Source: Haemophilus aegyptius (GTDB taxonomy: Bacteria; Pseudomonadota; Gammaproteobacteria; Enterobacterales; Pasteurellaceae). From it: DNA of 64,000 nt. The stretch lies in NCBI RefSeq assembly GCF_900475885.1, contig NZ_LS483429.1, forward strand, positions 1,860,001 through 1,924,000. The letters are read 5' to 3'. Shown in pieces: positions 51,597 to 61,906 of the stretch (position 1 is the stretch's first letter; each line of letters opens with the position of its first letter). The position numbers and the translations under genes are program-made. Under the pieces are notes generated by a model. That model did no database searches, was not told where the DNA came from, and saw only the letters and a program-made list of their open reading frames with translations.

Positions 51597-53486
51597 ATGC
51601 CTATTAAAATTCTTTCCCCACAACTTGCTAACCAAATTGCTGCTGGAGAAGTGGTAGAACGCCCTGCATCAGTGGTAAAAGAATTAGTGGAAAATAGCCT
51701 TGATGCAGGTGCAAATAAAATCCAAATTGATATCGAAAATGGTGGGGCAAATTTAATCCGCATTCGTGACAATGGCTGTGGTATTCCAAAAGAAGAATTA
51801 AGCCTCGCTTTAGCACGACATGCTACGAGTAAAATAGCCGATCTTGACGATCTCGAAGCGATTTTAAGTTTAGGTTTTCGTGGCGAGGCATTAGCTAGTA
51901 TCAGTTCCGTATCACGCCTAACCCTTACTTCTCGTACCGAAGAACAAACTGAAGCGTGGCAAGTTTATGCGCAAGGTCGTGATATGGAAACCACAATCAA
52001 ACCAGCATCACATCCTGTCGGCACAACAGTTGAAGTTGCCAATCTTTTTTTCAATACGCCAGCCCGCCGAAAATTTTTGCGCACAGATAAAACAGAATTT
52101 GCGCATATTGATGAAGTCATTCGTCGTATTGCTTTAACGAAATTCAACACAGCATTTACATTAACGCATAATGGAAAAATTATCCGTCAATACCGTCCTG
52201 CCGAAGCAATCAATCAACAACTAAAACGTGTCGCCGCGATTTGTGGGGATGATTTTGTCAAAAATGCCTTACGAATTGAGTGGAAACACGATGATTTACA
52301 TTTATCAGGTTGGGTGGCGACACCAAATTTTAGCCGAACTCAAAACGATTTAAGTTATTGCTATATTAATGGCCGAATGGTTCGAGATAAAGTGATCAGC
52401 CATGCGATTCGACAAGCCTATGCTCAATATTTACCAACCGATGTTTATCCTGCGTTTGTGTTGTTTATTGACTTAAACCCGCACGATGTAGATGTCAATG
52501 TTCATCCAACCAAACATGAAGTACGCTTTCACCAACAACGTCTCATTCATGATTTTATTTACGAAGGCATCAGCCATGCGCTAAACAATCAAGAACAGCT
52601 TAATTGGCACACAGACCAAAGTGCGGTAGAAAATCGCGAAGAAAATACGGTGCGTGAGCCCCAACCGAATTACAGTATTCGTCCTAATCGTGCAGCTGCG
52701 GGGCAAAATAGCTTTGCGCCAAAATATCATGAAAAATCACAGCAAAATCAACCGCACTTTTCTAACACACCAGTGTTTCCAAATCATGTAAGTACTGGTT
52801 ATCGAGATTACCGTTCTGATGCACCGAGTAAAACTGAGCAACGTTTATATGCTGAATTGTTACGCACGTTACCGCCTACAGAGCAAAGGGATATATCGAA
52901 TACAGCACAACAAAATATTTCAGATACAGCTAAAATCATCTCAACTGAAATAATTGAGTGTTCATCACATCTGCGTGCCCTTTCACTTATTGAAAATCGC
53001 GCGCTGTTATTACAACAAAACCAAGATTTCTTTTTGCTTTCATTGGAAAAATTACAACGCTTGCAATGGCAACTAGCGTTAAAACAAATACAGATTGAAC
53101 AACAACCATTGTTGATTCCAATCGTGTTCCGATTAACCGAATCACAATTTCAAGCATGGCAACAATATTCAGATGACTTCAAAAAAATTGGCTTTGAATT
53201 TATCGAAAATCAAGCACAATTACGTTTAACTTTAAATCGCGTGCCAAGTTTATTACGCACACAAAATCTACAAAAATGCGTGATGGCAATGCTGACTAGA
53301 GATGAAAATTCATCACCATTTTTAACCGCACTTTGCGCACAATTAGAATGCAAAACCTTTAACGCTTTAGCGGATGCACTCAATTTATTGAGCGATACAG
53401 AACGTTTACTGACGCAAACGAATCGCACGGCATTCACCCAATTACTCAAACCTGTTAATTGGCAGCCTTTATTAGACGAAATTTAG
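51597..53486 (+). CDS. mutL: DNA mismatch repair protein MutL
   Basis: ATPase linking MutS to MutH in methyl-directed mismatch repair. It has 629 aa. GHKL ATPase motifs: [31 protein letters not shown]. The linker (about 335-440) is Gln/Asn-rich. The C-terminal domain lacks the DQHAxxExxxxE endonuclease motif, as expected in Dam/MutH-type gammaproteobacteria. It begins at the base after the amiB stop. Confidence 0.97.
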
Positions 53487-53493
53487 ATTCTTC

Positions 53494-54429
53494 ATGAAAC
53501 CAACCGCAATTTTTTTAATGGGCCCTACGGCCTCAGGCAAAACGGATTTAGCTATTCAACTACGAAGCCAACTTCCAGTCGAAGTGATTAGTGTAGATTC
53601 AGCTCTTATTTATAAGGGAATGGATATTGGCACAGCGAAACCATCAAAAGAAGAACTTGCCCTTGCGCCTCACCGTTTAATTGATATTTTAGATCCATCA
53701 GAAAGCTATTCCGCAATGAATTTCCGCGATGATGCGCTACGCGAAATGGCGGATATTACCGCACAAGGCAAAATTCCGTTACTAGTGGGCGGCACGATGT
53801 TGTATTACAAAGCCTTAATCGAAGGGCTTTCTCCCTTGCCTTCTGCTGATGAAAATATTCGTGCCGAGCTTGAACAAAAAGCAGCTCAACAAGGTTGGGC
53901 AGCATTGCATACAGAACTCGCCAAAATCGATCCCATTTCTGCCGCCCGAATTAATCCCAGTGATTCTCAACGAATCAATCGCGCTTTAGAGGTTTTTTAT
54001 ATCACGGGAAAATCACTCACAGAGCTGACTGAAGAAAAAGGCGAAGCTTTGCCTTATGATTTTGTGCAATTTGCAATTGCGCCGCAAGATCGCCATGTTT
54101 TGCATGAACGCATCGAACAACGCTTTCATAAAATGATTGAACTAGGCTTTCAAGCAGAAGTGGAAAAACTTTATGCGCGTGGCGATTTAAATATTAATCT
54201 GCCGTCAATTCGCTGTGTAGGGTATCGTCAAATGTGGGAATATTTGCAAGGTGATTACGCTTACGAGGAAATGATTTTCCGTGGTATTTGTGCAACGCGC
54301 CAACTTGCAAAACGCCAGCTCACTTGGCTACGCGGCTGGAAAACACCAATACAATGGCTAGATAGTTTGCAACCTCAACAAGCGAAAGAAACCGTATTAC
54401 GTCACTTAGATTCCTATCAAAAAGGTTAG
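53494..54429 (+). CDS. miaA: tRNA dimethylallyltransferase
   Basis: Adds the isopentenyl group to A37 of UNN-decoding tRNAs, giving the substrate of MiaB (8989). It has 311 aa with P-loop GPTASGKT (10-17), [17 protein letters not shown] and [16 protein letters not shown]. mutL-miaA adjacency is conserved in gammaproteobacteria. Confidence 0.97.
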
Positions 54430-54434
54430 AAAAA

Positions 54435-57380
54435 ATGACCGCACTTTCGGCCCTCATCGAACAAAAATTACAATCTCTTGGCACAATCCTGTGCCAATCT
54501 TTTCCAGAACTTTCCCCAGAAAAAATTCACGAAGCCATTCAACAAAATTCAAATCATCCAGAACTGCCTGTTTATCAATTAGGCTATGCCATAGCAATGT
54601 CTGACTTTGTGGAAAAAGTCTTGCAAAAATACCCGCACTTAGTGAAACAATGGTGGGAAAAATCCCCCTGTTTTGCAGATTGCACTGCCTATATTGAACG
54701 TTTGAATAGAGAGTTAGCCAATGTACATGACGAAACTGCACTCTATCAAACATTACGCCAATTCCGTAACATTGAAATGGCAAAATTAAGTTTTTGTCAA
54801 AGTTTGAATCTTGCCACTGTTGAGGAAATTTTTGTTCAGCTTTCACAACTTGCAGAGAGTTTAATTATCGCTGCCCGCGATTGGCTTTATCATCAAGCCT
54901 GTGCGGAGATAGGCACACCAATGGATGAACAAGGCAATCAGCAGCAGCTTTATATCCTAGGAATGGGGAAATTAGGCGGCTTTGAACTAAATTTTTCCTC
55001 AGATATTGATTTAATTTTTACTTATCCATCACAAGGGGAAACGTCCGTTGAGAATACGAATGCTCGACGTTCTGTAGATAATACGAAATTTTTCACACGT
55101 TTAGGACAACGCCTTATTTCTGCCTTAGATGAATTTACCTCTGATGGTTTTGTATATCGAACCGATATGCGCTTGCGCCCATTTGGCGATAGCGGCGGGC
55201 TTGTTCTTAGCTTTGCAGCAATGGAACAATATTATCAAGATCAAGGTCGAGATTGGGAACGCTATGCAATGATTAAAGGGCGAGTATTGGGCGTACAAAC
55301 AAAGGATCCCAACGTTTCAAAATTGCAAAAAATGTTACGCCCCTTTGTGTATCGTCGCTATATTGACTTTAGTGTGATTCAATCTTTACGTGAAATGAAA
55401 GGCAAAATTGAGCGAGAAGTACGCCGTCGTGGTTTGAAAGATAATATTAAACTAGGTGCTGGTGGTATTCGTGAAGTCGAATTTATCGTACAAGTATTTC
55501 AACTCATTCGAGGCGGGCGAGAAATCAATCTGCAACAACATTCACTCTTAAAGATCTTGCCTGAAATTACCAAACTAGGATTAATTACCGAACAACAATT
55601 CCACGATTTACGTGAAAGTTATATTTTTTTACGCCGCGTAGAAAACATTCTACAAGCCATTAACGATCAACAAACGCAAACACTACCAACCGATGAAATA
55701 GATCAAATTCGTTTAGTCAAGGCATGTAAAACTTTCACCTGTTTAAATGAAAATAATCAAACCATTGAAAAACATTATCCAATAGAAAATTGGGACGATT
55801 TTTACCGCACTTTACAACAAAAACAAGAAAAAGTGCGGGCAGTATTTACTCAATTAATCGGTGATGAACAAGATGAGCCTTCACAAACTGATAGCCAATG
55901 GCAAGATTTTTTAGAAGCAGATTTTGAGGATATTGAACAAACATTATTAGAGAGTGGTGTATCAGAAAATAATATTGATGAAGTTTTAGAAAAGCTTGCT
56001 CAATTCAAAAACGGCCTAAATCACAGAGTGATTGGTTCGCGTGGGCGTGATGTTTTGAGTCATTTGATGCCAACAGTACTTGCACTCATTTTTGAACAAG
56101 AAAATTACCGCACTTTGCTTCCGCGGATTCTGAACATTATTGAAAAAATTTCGAGTCGCACGACTTATTTAGAATTATTGTTGGAAAATCCTCGCGCACT
56201 TCAGCAAGTTATTGAACTTTGTGCGCAGTCTCAACTTATTTCAGAACAATTGGCGCGCCATCCTATCTTATTAGATGAATTGCTTAATACGGAAGCACTA
56301 CGCCATCCGTTGCCATTTACCCAATATCCTGCAGAGTTACACCAATATTTGCTTCGTTTACCCCCTGATGATGAAGAACAGCTTATTGATGCTTTACGTC
56401 AATTTAAACAAGCAACCCTATTAAAAGTGGCAGCGGCAGATATTTTAGGTGCATTGCCAGTAATGAAAGTAAGCGATCATTTAACCTATCTTGCTGAAGC
56501 CATTATTGAAGTGGTTGTGAATCTAACTTGGAAACAAGTGTCTTCTAGATTTGGCGTGCCAGAACATTTACAAAATAATGAAAAAGGATTTTTAGTGATT
56601 GGTTATGGAAAACTAGGTGGTATTGAACTCGGTTATAAATCCGATTTAGACCTCGTATTTTTGTACGATGCCGTAGAAAGTCAAACAACAGGTGGCAAAA
56701 AAGTGATTGATAGCAATCAATTTTACCTACGCTTGGCACAAAAGATTGTGAGTATTTTCAGCATAAATACTTCCGCTGGCGTACTTTATGAGGCTGATAT
56801 GCACCTGCGCCCTTCTGGCGATGCTGGCTTAATTGGCTGCTCTCTTTCTGCATTTTCCCATTATCAATTGAATGACGCTTGGACATGGGAAAAACAAGCA
56901 CTTGTGCGCGCTCGTCCAGTATTTGGCGAATCATCTCTTAAAGCTAAATTTGAGCATATCCGCCAACAAGTGCTTTCTGCATCACGAGATATTGAACAAT
57001 TAAAACAAGATGTTATTGAGATGCGAAAAAAAATGTTTACCCATTTATCTCACTCAAAACACAGTGAATTTAACCTTAAAACAGATCGCGGTGGCATTAC
57101 AGATATAGAATTTATTGCTCAATATTTAATGCTTGCCAATGCCCCGAAAAAACCACAACTAACAAAATGGTCAGACAATGTACGTATTTTCGATGATATG
57201 GCAGAGGCTAAAATTATTAGCCAAACAGACTGCGACACATTAAAACAATGTTATGTTGATTTACGTAATGCTATTCACCATTTAAATTTGATAGGCAAAT
57301 CCCCCGTTGTGGATGAAACTGAATTTGTCAAAGAGCGGTCATTTATTCAAGCATTTTGGGATAGGTTATTTGTATCCTAA
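54435..57380 (+). CDS. glnE: Bifunctional glutamine synthetase adenylyltransferase/deadenylase
   Basis: Reversibly adenylylates glutamine synthetase in nitrogen control. It has 981 aa with two nucleotidyltransferase domains: the first near 175-195 with [18 protein letters not shown] (Asp190, Asp192), the second near 722-741 with [18 protein letters not shown]. Each is followed by a helical regulatory region. Both active-site Asp pairs are intact. It starts 5 bp after miaA. Confidence 0.96.
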   Translation: MTALSALIEQKLQSLGTILCQSFPELSPEKIHEAIQQNSNHPELPVYQLGYAIAMSDFVEKVLQKYPHLVKQWWEKSPCFADCTAYIERLNRELANVHDETALYQTLRQFRNIEMAKLSFCQSLNLATVEEIFVQLSQLAESLIIAARDWLYHQACAEIGTPMDEQGNQQQLYILGMGKLGGFELNFSSDIDLIFTYPSQGETSVENTNARRSVDNTKFFTRLGQRLISALDEFTSDGFVYRTDMRLRPFGDSGGLVLSFAAMEQYYQDQGRDWERYAMIKGRVLGVQTKDPNVSKLQKMLRPFVYRRYIDFSVIQSLREMKGKIEREVRRRGLKDNIKLGAGGIREVEFIVQVFQLIRGGREINLQQHSLLKILPEITKLGLITEQQFHDLRESYIFLRRVENILQAINDQQTQTLPTDEIDQIRLVKACKTFTCLNENNQTIEKHYPIENWDDFYRTLQQKQEKVRAVFTQLIGDEQDEPSQTDSQWQDFLEADFEDIEQTLLESGVSENNIDEVLEKLAQFKNGLNHRVIGSRGRDVLSHLMPTVLALIFEQENYRTLLPRILNIIEKISSRTTYLELLLENPRALQQVIELCAQSQLISEQLARHPILLDELLNTEALRHPLPFTQYPAELHQYLLRLPPDDEEQLIDALRQFKQATLLKVAAADILGALPVMKVSDHLTYLAEAIIEVVVNLTWKQVSSRFGVPEHLQNNEKGFLVIGYGKLGGIELGYKSDLDLVFLYDAVESQTTGGKKVIDSNQFYLRLAQKIVSIFSINTSAGVLYEADMHLRPSGDAGLIGCSLSAFSHYQLNDAWTWEKQALVRARPVFGESSLKAKFEHIRQQVLSASRDIEQLKQDVIEMRKKMFTHLSHSKHSEFNLKTDRGGITDIEFIAQYLMLANAPKKPQLTKWSDNVRIFDDMAEAKIISQTDCDTLKQCYVDLRNAIHHLNLIGKSPVVDETEFVKERSFIQAFWDRLFVS

Positions 57381-57464
57381 AATATGGCTTGTGGACGTTT
57401 CAAAAATAGCCTTCATCACAAATCTTCTTGAAACCTCGCAAAAACTAAATATTCAATCCTATTT

Positions 57465-59141
57465 TTAATGAACCAAATCTAACATTTCCTGTGCATTGGC
57501 TAGAGCTAATTCTGTGATTTCACTTCCGCCCAAGAGTCTTGCCAAGGCTGGTACACGTTCAGCTTGTGAAAGTGCGGTCATTTTTGTTTCAGTTTTATTA
57601 TCAACAGTAAATTTTTCCACATTAAACTGATGATGACCATGACAAGCAACCTGTGGCAGATGGGTTACGCATAATACTTGGCAGCGTTCACTTAATTGAC
57701 GTAAAAGTTTTCCGACAACACTTGCTGTTTTTCCGCTAATGCCCACGTCCACTTCATCGAAAATTAAGGTTGGAATAGCCGATTGATCAGAAGTTAAAAC
57801 TTGAATCGCTAAAGAAATACGAGAAAGCTCACCACCAGAGGCAATTTTAGCTAATGGCTGCGGTTGTTGTCCTAAATTACTACGCAAAGTGAAAATCACA
57901 TTATCCGCACCATTTGCACTCACTTTATCTAAATCCGTATTCAACTCTACATAAAATTCAGCGTTTTCCATTGCAAGTTGTTTTATCGACTGTGTGACAT
58001 TTTGCGCTAAGCGGGTTGCAGATTGCTGACGACTTGCTGTTAATGCTGTAGCCGTTGCTTGCATTTGTTCAAATGCTCGTTTTTCTTGCTCAATCAACAT
58101 CTCTTCACTTTCAGAAAAATCTAAAAGTGCGGTTAATTCTGCTTTTAATTTTTTGTGCTGTTCTACAAGATCTTCAGGTTTAACTTGATGTTTACGAGCA
58201 AGTTGTAAAGCCTGACTAATTCGCTGTTCGATTTCCTGTAAAAGCCGAGGATCCTGCTCGATATTACTTGATAAATTTTGCACTTCACTGGTTGCTTCTT
58301 GCACTTGAATCAACGCATCATTCAACATATTTTGCACTTCAGCATATTGCGGATCAAGTTCAGCTAATTCATCAATATATTGTGTCGCACGATAAAGCAA
58401 GCTATCGATATTTACGGTGTCATTTTCACTTAAAATTTGCAGTGCAGATTGGGAAAGTTGAGTTAGCTGTTCGCTGCTAGATAAACGACGTTGTTCATCT
58501 TCTAATTCCAAATATTCATTTGGTCGAAGGTTAAATTCATCTAACTCATCCACTTGATACTGTAAAAGTTGTTTACGTGCTTCATTTTCCGCCACTTTTT
58601 GTTGAAAGGTTTTAACTTGATTTTGAAGATTTTTCCATGTCTGATAATCTTCACGCATTTTCACAAGTAATTCAGGATGAGCGGCAAAATTATCAACTAA
58701 CTGAAGCTGATAGTCATTTTTTAACAATAATTGAGAAGCGTGTTGCCCATTAATATGAACAAGATATTGAGCAATTTCTTTTAATTGAGAAGCGGATACT
58801 GGTGTACTATTAATAAAAGCCTTAGAACGTCCGTCTGCATTAATTATGCGACGTAAAATACATTCAGTTGGATTATCTGGATCCTGTAATTCTTGCTCAC
58901 TCAACCAGTGATAAGCAGGATTTTGCGATTCTAGTTGGAAAGTTGCACAAATTTCCGCACGCTCTTGCCCTTCACGCACCATTGAGGTTTCTACTCTTTG
59001 TCCGAAACATAAACCTAAAGCATCAATGGCGATAGATTTTCCAGCACCAGTTTCCCCTGTTATAACAGACATTCCTTTCGCCAATTCAATATCAAGCTGA
59101 CGAACAATCGCAAAATTATTGATAGTAAGTTGAGTAAGCAT
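57465..59141 (-). CDS. recN: DNA repair protein RecN
   Basis: SMC-like ATPase induced by DNA damage and acting in double-strand break repair. It has 558 aa with Walker A GETGAGKS (29-36), long coiled-coil arms in the middle, signature ASGGELSRISLA and Walker B TLIFDEVDVGIS. Two LexA-like boxes cover its promoter, matching its known SOS control. Confidence 0.96.
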   Translation of the reverse strand: MLTQLTINNFAIVRQLDIELAKGMSVITGETGAGKSIAIDALGLCFGQRVETSMVREGQERAEICATFQLESQNPAYHWLSEQELQDPDNPTECILRRIINADGRSKAFINSTPVSASQLKEIAQYLVHINGQHASQLLLKNDYQLQLVDNFAAHPELLVKMREDYQTWKNLQNQVKTFQQKVAENEARKQLLQYQVDELDEFNLRPNEYLELEDEQRRLSSSEQLTQLSQSALQILSENDTVNIDSLLYRATQYIDELAELDPQYAEVQNMLNDALIQVQEATSEVQNLSSNIEQDPRLLQEIEQRISQALQLARKHQVKPEDLVEQHKKLKAELTALLDFSESEEMLIEQEKRAFEQMQATATALTASRQQSATRLAQNVTQSIKQLAMENAEFYVELNTDLDKVSANGADNVIFTLRSNLGQQPQPLAKIASGGELSRISLAIQVLTSDQSAIPTLIFDEVDVGISGKTASVVGKLLRQLSERCQVLCVTHLPQVACHGHHQFNVEKFTVDNKTETKMTALSQAERVPALARLLGGSEITELALANAQEMLDLVH

Positions 59142-59156
59142 AGCAAAATCCTTTAA

Positions 59157-59198
59157 CTGTATATTTAATATGATATAACTGATTTAATTTACAGTAAA
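59157..59198 (-). promoter_or_regulatory. recN promoter with two LexA-like boxes
   Basis: On the minus strand, -35 TTTACT (59193-59198), 17-nt spacer, -10 TATCAT (59170-59175). One LexA-like box, CTGTAAATTAAATCAG (59179-59194), matches CTGT-N8-ACAG at seven of eight fixed positions. A second, weaker box (CATATTAAATATACAG, 59157-59172) overlaps the -10 and start point. Box centres are 22 bp apart. Confidence 0.65.
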
Positions 59199-59252
59199 GG
59201 ATTTTTTACAGTATTTTGTCAAATCTATTTCAATCGAAAATTTTTACCATAA

Positions 59253-60143
59253 TCAAAATGATTTTAACCAACCTAATTTGCTACTTAACACATTGTAATA
59301 ATTATAATTTTTCAGATGAAGCAATCGGAGTTTATGCTCGCTTTTTTGAATATGCACCACATCATCTGGGGTAAAAGGTAAGGTAATTTGACTATCACAG
59401 CCCACTTCTAATTGAGAGGTATTATGTTCAGCAAAACGAATCGATATTTTACTATCCCCATCAACAACAAGAGGGCGAGAAGTTAATGTATGTGGAAACA
59501 TTGGCACTAATGCAATGGCATTAAGGTTTGGTGTCAAAATAGGTCCACCAGCGGAAAGAGAATAAGCCGTAGAACCTGTTGGAGTAGAAACAATTAATCC
59601 ATCAGAACGTTGAGAAAATGCAAACTTATCATTGATATATACGTGAAAGTCAATCATATGTGCAATTTTGGCGGGATGAATAACCGCTTCATTTACCGCA
59701 TTGCTGGTTGATACGATTTCACTTGCTCGTTCGATTTTTGCTTCCAATAAAAAACGTTCTTCCACAAAAAATTCGCCACGTTCTAAACAAGCTTCAAGCT
59801 GGGAATAGGCATTTTTCGGGTCAATATCCGTTAAAAATCCCAAATTACCACGATTAATACCAATCAATGGAATATCATATTTTGCTAATACGCGAGCGCA
59901 CCCTAGCATATTGCCGTCTCCACCAATCACAATGGCTAATTGGGCTCGGCGACCTATTTCTTCTAACGTAGCAAGATGTTCAAAAGGTAATTCAAGTGTT
60001 ATGGCGACTTCTTTTTCCACCAACACTTGATAACCACGTTCCATTAACCAATGAAATAAGTTTTTGTGCATTTGTAAGTTAATGTCATTGCGAGGCTTAC
60101 CTACAAGAGCAATGGTTTTAAAGGAACGATATAAATGATTCAT
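59253..60143 (-). CDS. nadK: NAD kinase
   Basis: Phosphorylates NAD to NADP. It has 296 aa with the GGDGN motif at 74-78 ([10 protein letters not shown]), [13 protein letters not shown] and [16 protein letters not shown]. The start at 60143 gives [18 protein letters not shown], the usual family N-terminus. It is divergent from grpE with about 100 bp between start codons. Confidence 0.96.
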   Translation of the reverse strand: MNHLYRSFKTIALVGKPRNDINLQMHKNLFHWLMERGYQVLVEKEVAITLELPFEHLATLEEIGRRAQLAIVIGGDGNMLGCARVLAKYDIPLIGINRGNLGFLTDIDPKNAYSQLEACLERGEFFVEERFLLEAKIERASEIVSTSNAVNEAVIHPAKIAHMIDFHVYINDKFAFSQRSDGLIVSTPTGSTAYSLSAGGPILTPNLNAIALVPMFPHTLTSRPLVVDGDSKISIRFAEHNTSQLEVGCDSQITLPFTPDDVVHIQKSEHKLRLLHLKNYNYYNVLSSKLGWLKSF

Positions 60144-60242
60144 AAAATGACCGCACTTGAATTTAACATTTTCGTCATTATATCGTTTTTTGCTACACTA
60201 TGCCCAATTACGATTAATCAATTTTGTTTTACGGAGAAAAAA

Positions 60243-60839
60243 ATGTCAGAACAAGAACAAAAAGTTAAAAACCCAGAAGTAGAAAATCAAGAAGAAGTCG
60301 TTGTGGAAGAAGCACAACAAGCAGATCCTTCTCAAGAATTTGATCCTTTAGAAGAAGCTATTGCCCGCGTGCAAGAGCTTGAAGAGCAGCTAAAAACTCA
60401 AATAGAAGAAGCCGCAAACAAAGAACAGGATATTTTACTTCGCTCTCGTGCTGAAATTGAAAATCTTCGTCGTCGTACTGAACAAGACGTAGAAAAAGCA
60501 CATAAATTCGCTTTGGAAAAATTTTCAAAAGACATTTTGAATACTATCGATAACCTAGAGCGTGCCCTTGCCACTCCAGCAAATAAAGAAGATGAAAGCG
60601 TAAAAGCCTTATTTGACGGCGTAGAACTGACCTTAAAAGAATTAGTTTCAACCGTTGGGCGTTTTGGCGTGGAAGCTGTGGGAGTTGTCGGTGAAGCATT
60701 TAATCCTGATTTACATCAAGCCATTTCAATGCAACCTGCTGAAGGCTTTGAAACCAATCAAATTAGCGTGGTATTGCAAAAAGGCTACACCTTAAGTGGT
60801 CGAGTCATTCGCCCAGCGATGGTAATGGTGGCAGCTTAA
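60243..60839 (+). CDS. grpE: Heat-shock nucleotide exchange factor GrpE
   Basis: Exchanges ADP for ATP on DnaK. The start is the ATG at 60243 (198 aa), preceded by ACGGAG; a longer in-frame start would overlap nadK. An acidic N-terminus, a coiled-coil (about 40-95, with [20 protein letters not shown]) and a C-terminal beta domain ([33 protein letters not shown]) are all present. Followed by a strong terminator that lies inside the end of the convergent MNT gene. Confidence 0.97.
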   Translation: MSEQEQKVKNPEVENQEEVVVEEAQQADPSQEFDPLEEAIARVQELEEQLKTQIEEAANKEQDILLRSRAEIENLRRRTEQDVEKAHKFALEKFSKDILNTIDNLERALATPANKEDESVKALFDGVELTLKELVSTVGRFGVEAVGVVGEAFNPDLHQAISMQPAEGFETNQISVVLQKGYTLSGRVIRPAMVMVAA

Positions 60840-60851
60840 TTTACATTTGGT

Positions 60852-61193
60852 CTAAAGAGCGGTCGGTTTTTCGACCGTTTTTTCTTTTTCCTGAATAACA
60901 ACATAAACTTTACGGATAATTTCCCTAAAATCTTCGCTCGTTGTAGCCCAATCTAGAAGATCAACGCGCCACGGTAAATCTGATTCAGAAAAAGCTTCCT
61001 TTAATCTATCACGCACTAAAAAATCTAAAGGTTGCTCAGAGATAATCGCAAGGTCAAGATCGGAATATTTTTTTGCTTTTCCCTTTACACGAGAACCGAA
61101 AGCCCACACGGTATAATCAGGTACTAATTGTTGTAAAATAGTTTTCACAATCGCCAATTCTTCAGATTTTATATCAAGCTGAAAACTAGTCAT
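60852..61193 (-). CDS. MNT-type nucleotidyltransferase antitoxin (MntA-like)
   Basis: 113-aa minimal nucleotidyltransferase. The motif GSRVKGKAKKYSDLDLAI gives GS-X10-DXD (Gly33-Ser34, Asp45, Asp47), the form found in MntA antitoxins that AMPylate HepT. Its start overlaps the upstream HEPN gene by 8 bp. The pair corresponds to H. influenzae HI0073/HI0074, known as a complex of nucleotidyltransferase and HEPN-type partner. The last codons are encoded by the grpE terminator stem-loop. Confidence 0.9.
   Translation of the reverse strand: MTSFQLDIKSEELAIVKTILQQLVPDYTVWAFGSRVKGKAKKYSDLDLAIISEQPLDFLVRDRLKEAFSESDLPWRVDLLDWATTSEDFREIIRKVYVVIQEKEKTVEKPTAL
60860..60884 (+). terminator. grpE terminator, inside the 3' end of the MNT gene
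   Basis: CGGTCG pairs with CGACCG (60860-60865 with 60872-60877), loop GTTTTT, followed by TTTTTTTC. Position is 20 bp after the grpE stop. It overlaps codons for the final residues of the convergent MNT protein. Confidence 0.8.
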
Positions 61194-61626
61194 ATTGATT
61201 TCTCTGACGTAATTGTTCCAATAGGAAACGACTTTCTATTAAAAAATCATCAATTTGTGCATAAACAGCCATGGCTTTTTCCTGATCATAAGTATGTGAT
61301 GTAATATTACGCATATCACGATAAGCAACCCATTTTGACATATCTTTAATCAAACCAAATCTCAATGCTTCTCGCAAAATATCCTTAAATCCATAAGCCC
61401 CAATGTCATCGGTATTAATTGCATCTTGTTGAAGTTGGCGTTTCATCATTTTTAAACTTAACTCATAAACAAATTCAAATTTCTGAATTGCACCTGCAAT
61501 TAAGGTATCTTGTACAATAGAGGGTTGCATATCAAACCAATTTCTGTCTGAAATTTGTACTACGGTTTGCTCTAACGAATAAAATGCAGCGTCTAATACA
61601 TTTAAATTTAGCTTATCAGTCATCAT
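61186..61626 (-). CDS. HEPN-domain toxin (HepT-like)
   Basis: 146-aa helical protein. The HEPN RNase motif reads RNITSHTY (Arg106, His111, Tyr113), that is RX4HXY. In HepT toxins Arg and His form the RNase site and the Tyr is the residue AMPylated by MntA. The start is one of two adjacent ATG codons (61626 or 61623) after GAGGTAAAA. It is the first gene of the two-gene unit, the usual order for hepT-mntA. Confidence 0.9.
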   Translation of the reverse strand: MMTDKLNLNVLDAAFYSLEQTVVQISDRNWFDMQPSIVQDTLIAGAIQKFEFVYELSLKMMKRQLQQDAINTDDIGAYGFKDILREALRFGLIKDMSKWVAYRDMRNITSHTYDQEKAMAVYAQIDDFLIESRFLLEQLRQRNQYD

Positions 61627-61651
61627 TTTTACCTCTGTTAAATACTCATCT

Positions 61652-61678
61652 ATTTTACCATAGACTATTTTTTCTCAA
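61652..61678 (-). promoter_or_regulatory. Predicted promoter of the HEPN/MNT operon
   Basis: Minus strand -10 TAAAAT (61652-61657) and -35 TTGAGA (61673-61678), spacer 15 nt (slightly short). It lies about 25 bp upstream of the HEPN start. Confidence 0.35.
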
Positions 61679-61703
61679 AACCTATAACCCCAAAAGTAAA
61701 CAT

Positions 61704-61719
61704 TGTGATATTGATCACA
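61704..61719. promoter_or_regulatory. Perfect CRP-binding site between hepT-like gene and nrdD
   Basis: TGTGATATTGATCACA fits TGTGA-N6-TCACA at all ten fixed positions, with the inner T and A also canonical. Its centre is about 66 bp upstream of the predicted hepT-like start point and about 160 bp upstream of that of nrdD, so the nearer target is the toxin-antitoxin unit. Confidence 0.7.
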
Positions 61720-61819
61720 AAATCAAAAATATTTGAGAAAAGCTCTCAACAACTTAATGTGATATTTTTCTAATAAAATCAATCTTTAACAAAATTATCT
61801 TACGACAAAAAGGTCTAAA

Positions 61820-61899
61820 ACACTACATATTGTGTGTTGATTATCTTTTTAGATCTATATATAGTGCAATCCGCATTTCAAAAACACTATATATTGGAG
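61820..61899 (+). promoter_or_regulatory. Three NrdR boxes and promoter of nrdD
   Basis: NrdR-like boxes lie at 61820-61835 (ACACTACATATTGTGT), 61852-61867 (core CTATATATAGTG) and 61884-61899 (core ACACTATATATTG). Their centres are exactly 32 bp apart, about three helical turns. A promoter with -35 TTGATT (61837-61842), 17-nt spacer and -10 TATAGT (61860-61865) overlaps the middle box. NrdR represses ribonucleotide reductase genes when ATP/dATP is sufficient. Confidence 0.8.
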
Positions 61900-61906
61900 C
61901 TATATC

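Noticed and set aside
60156-60184. Heat-shock (sigma-32) promoter before grpE
   Set aside because: CTTGAA is present but coincides with a USS, and the -10 region at proper spacing matches CCCCATNTA only poorly; not firm enough to list.
61711-61726. FNR box for nrdD (TTGAT...ATCAA)
   Set aside because: The half-sites are separated by six bases instead of four and overlap the perfect CRP site.
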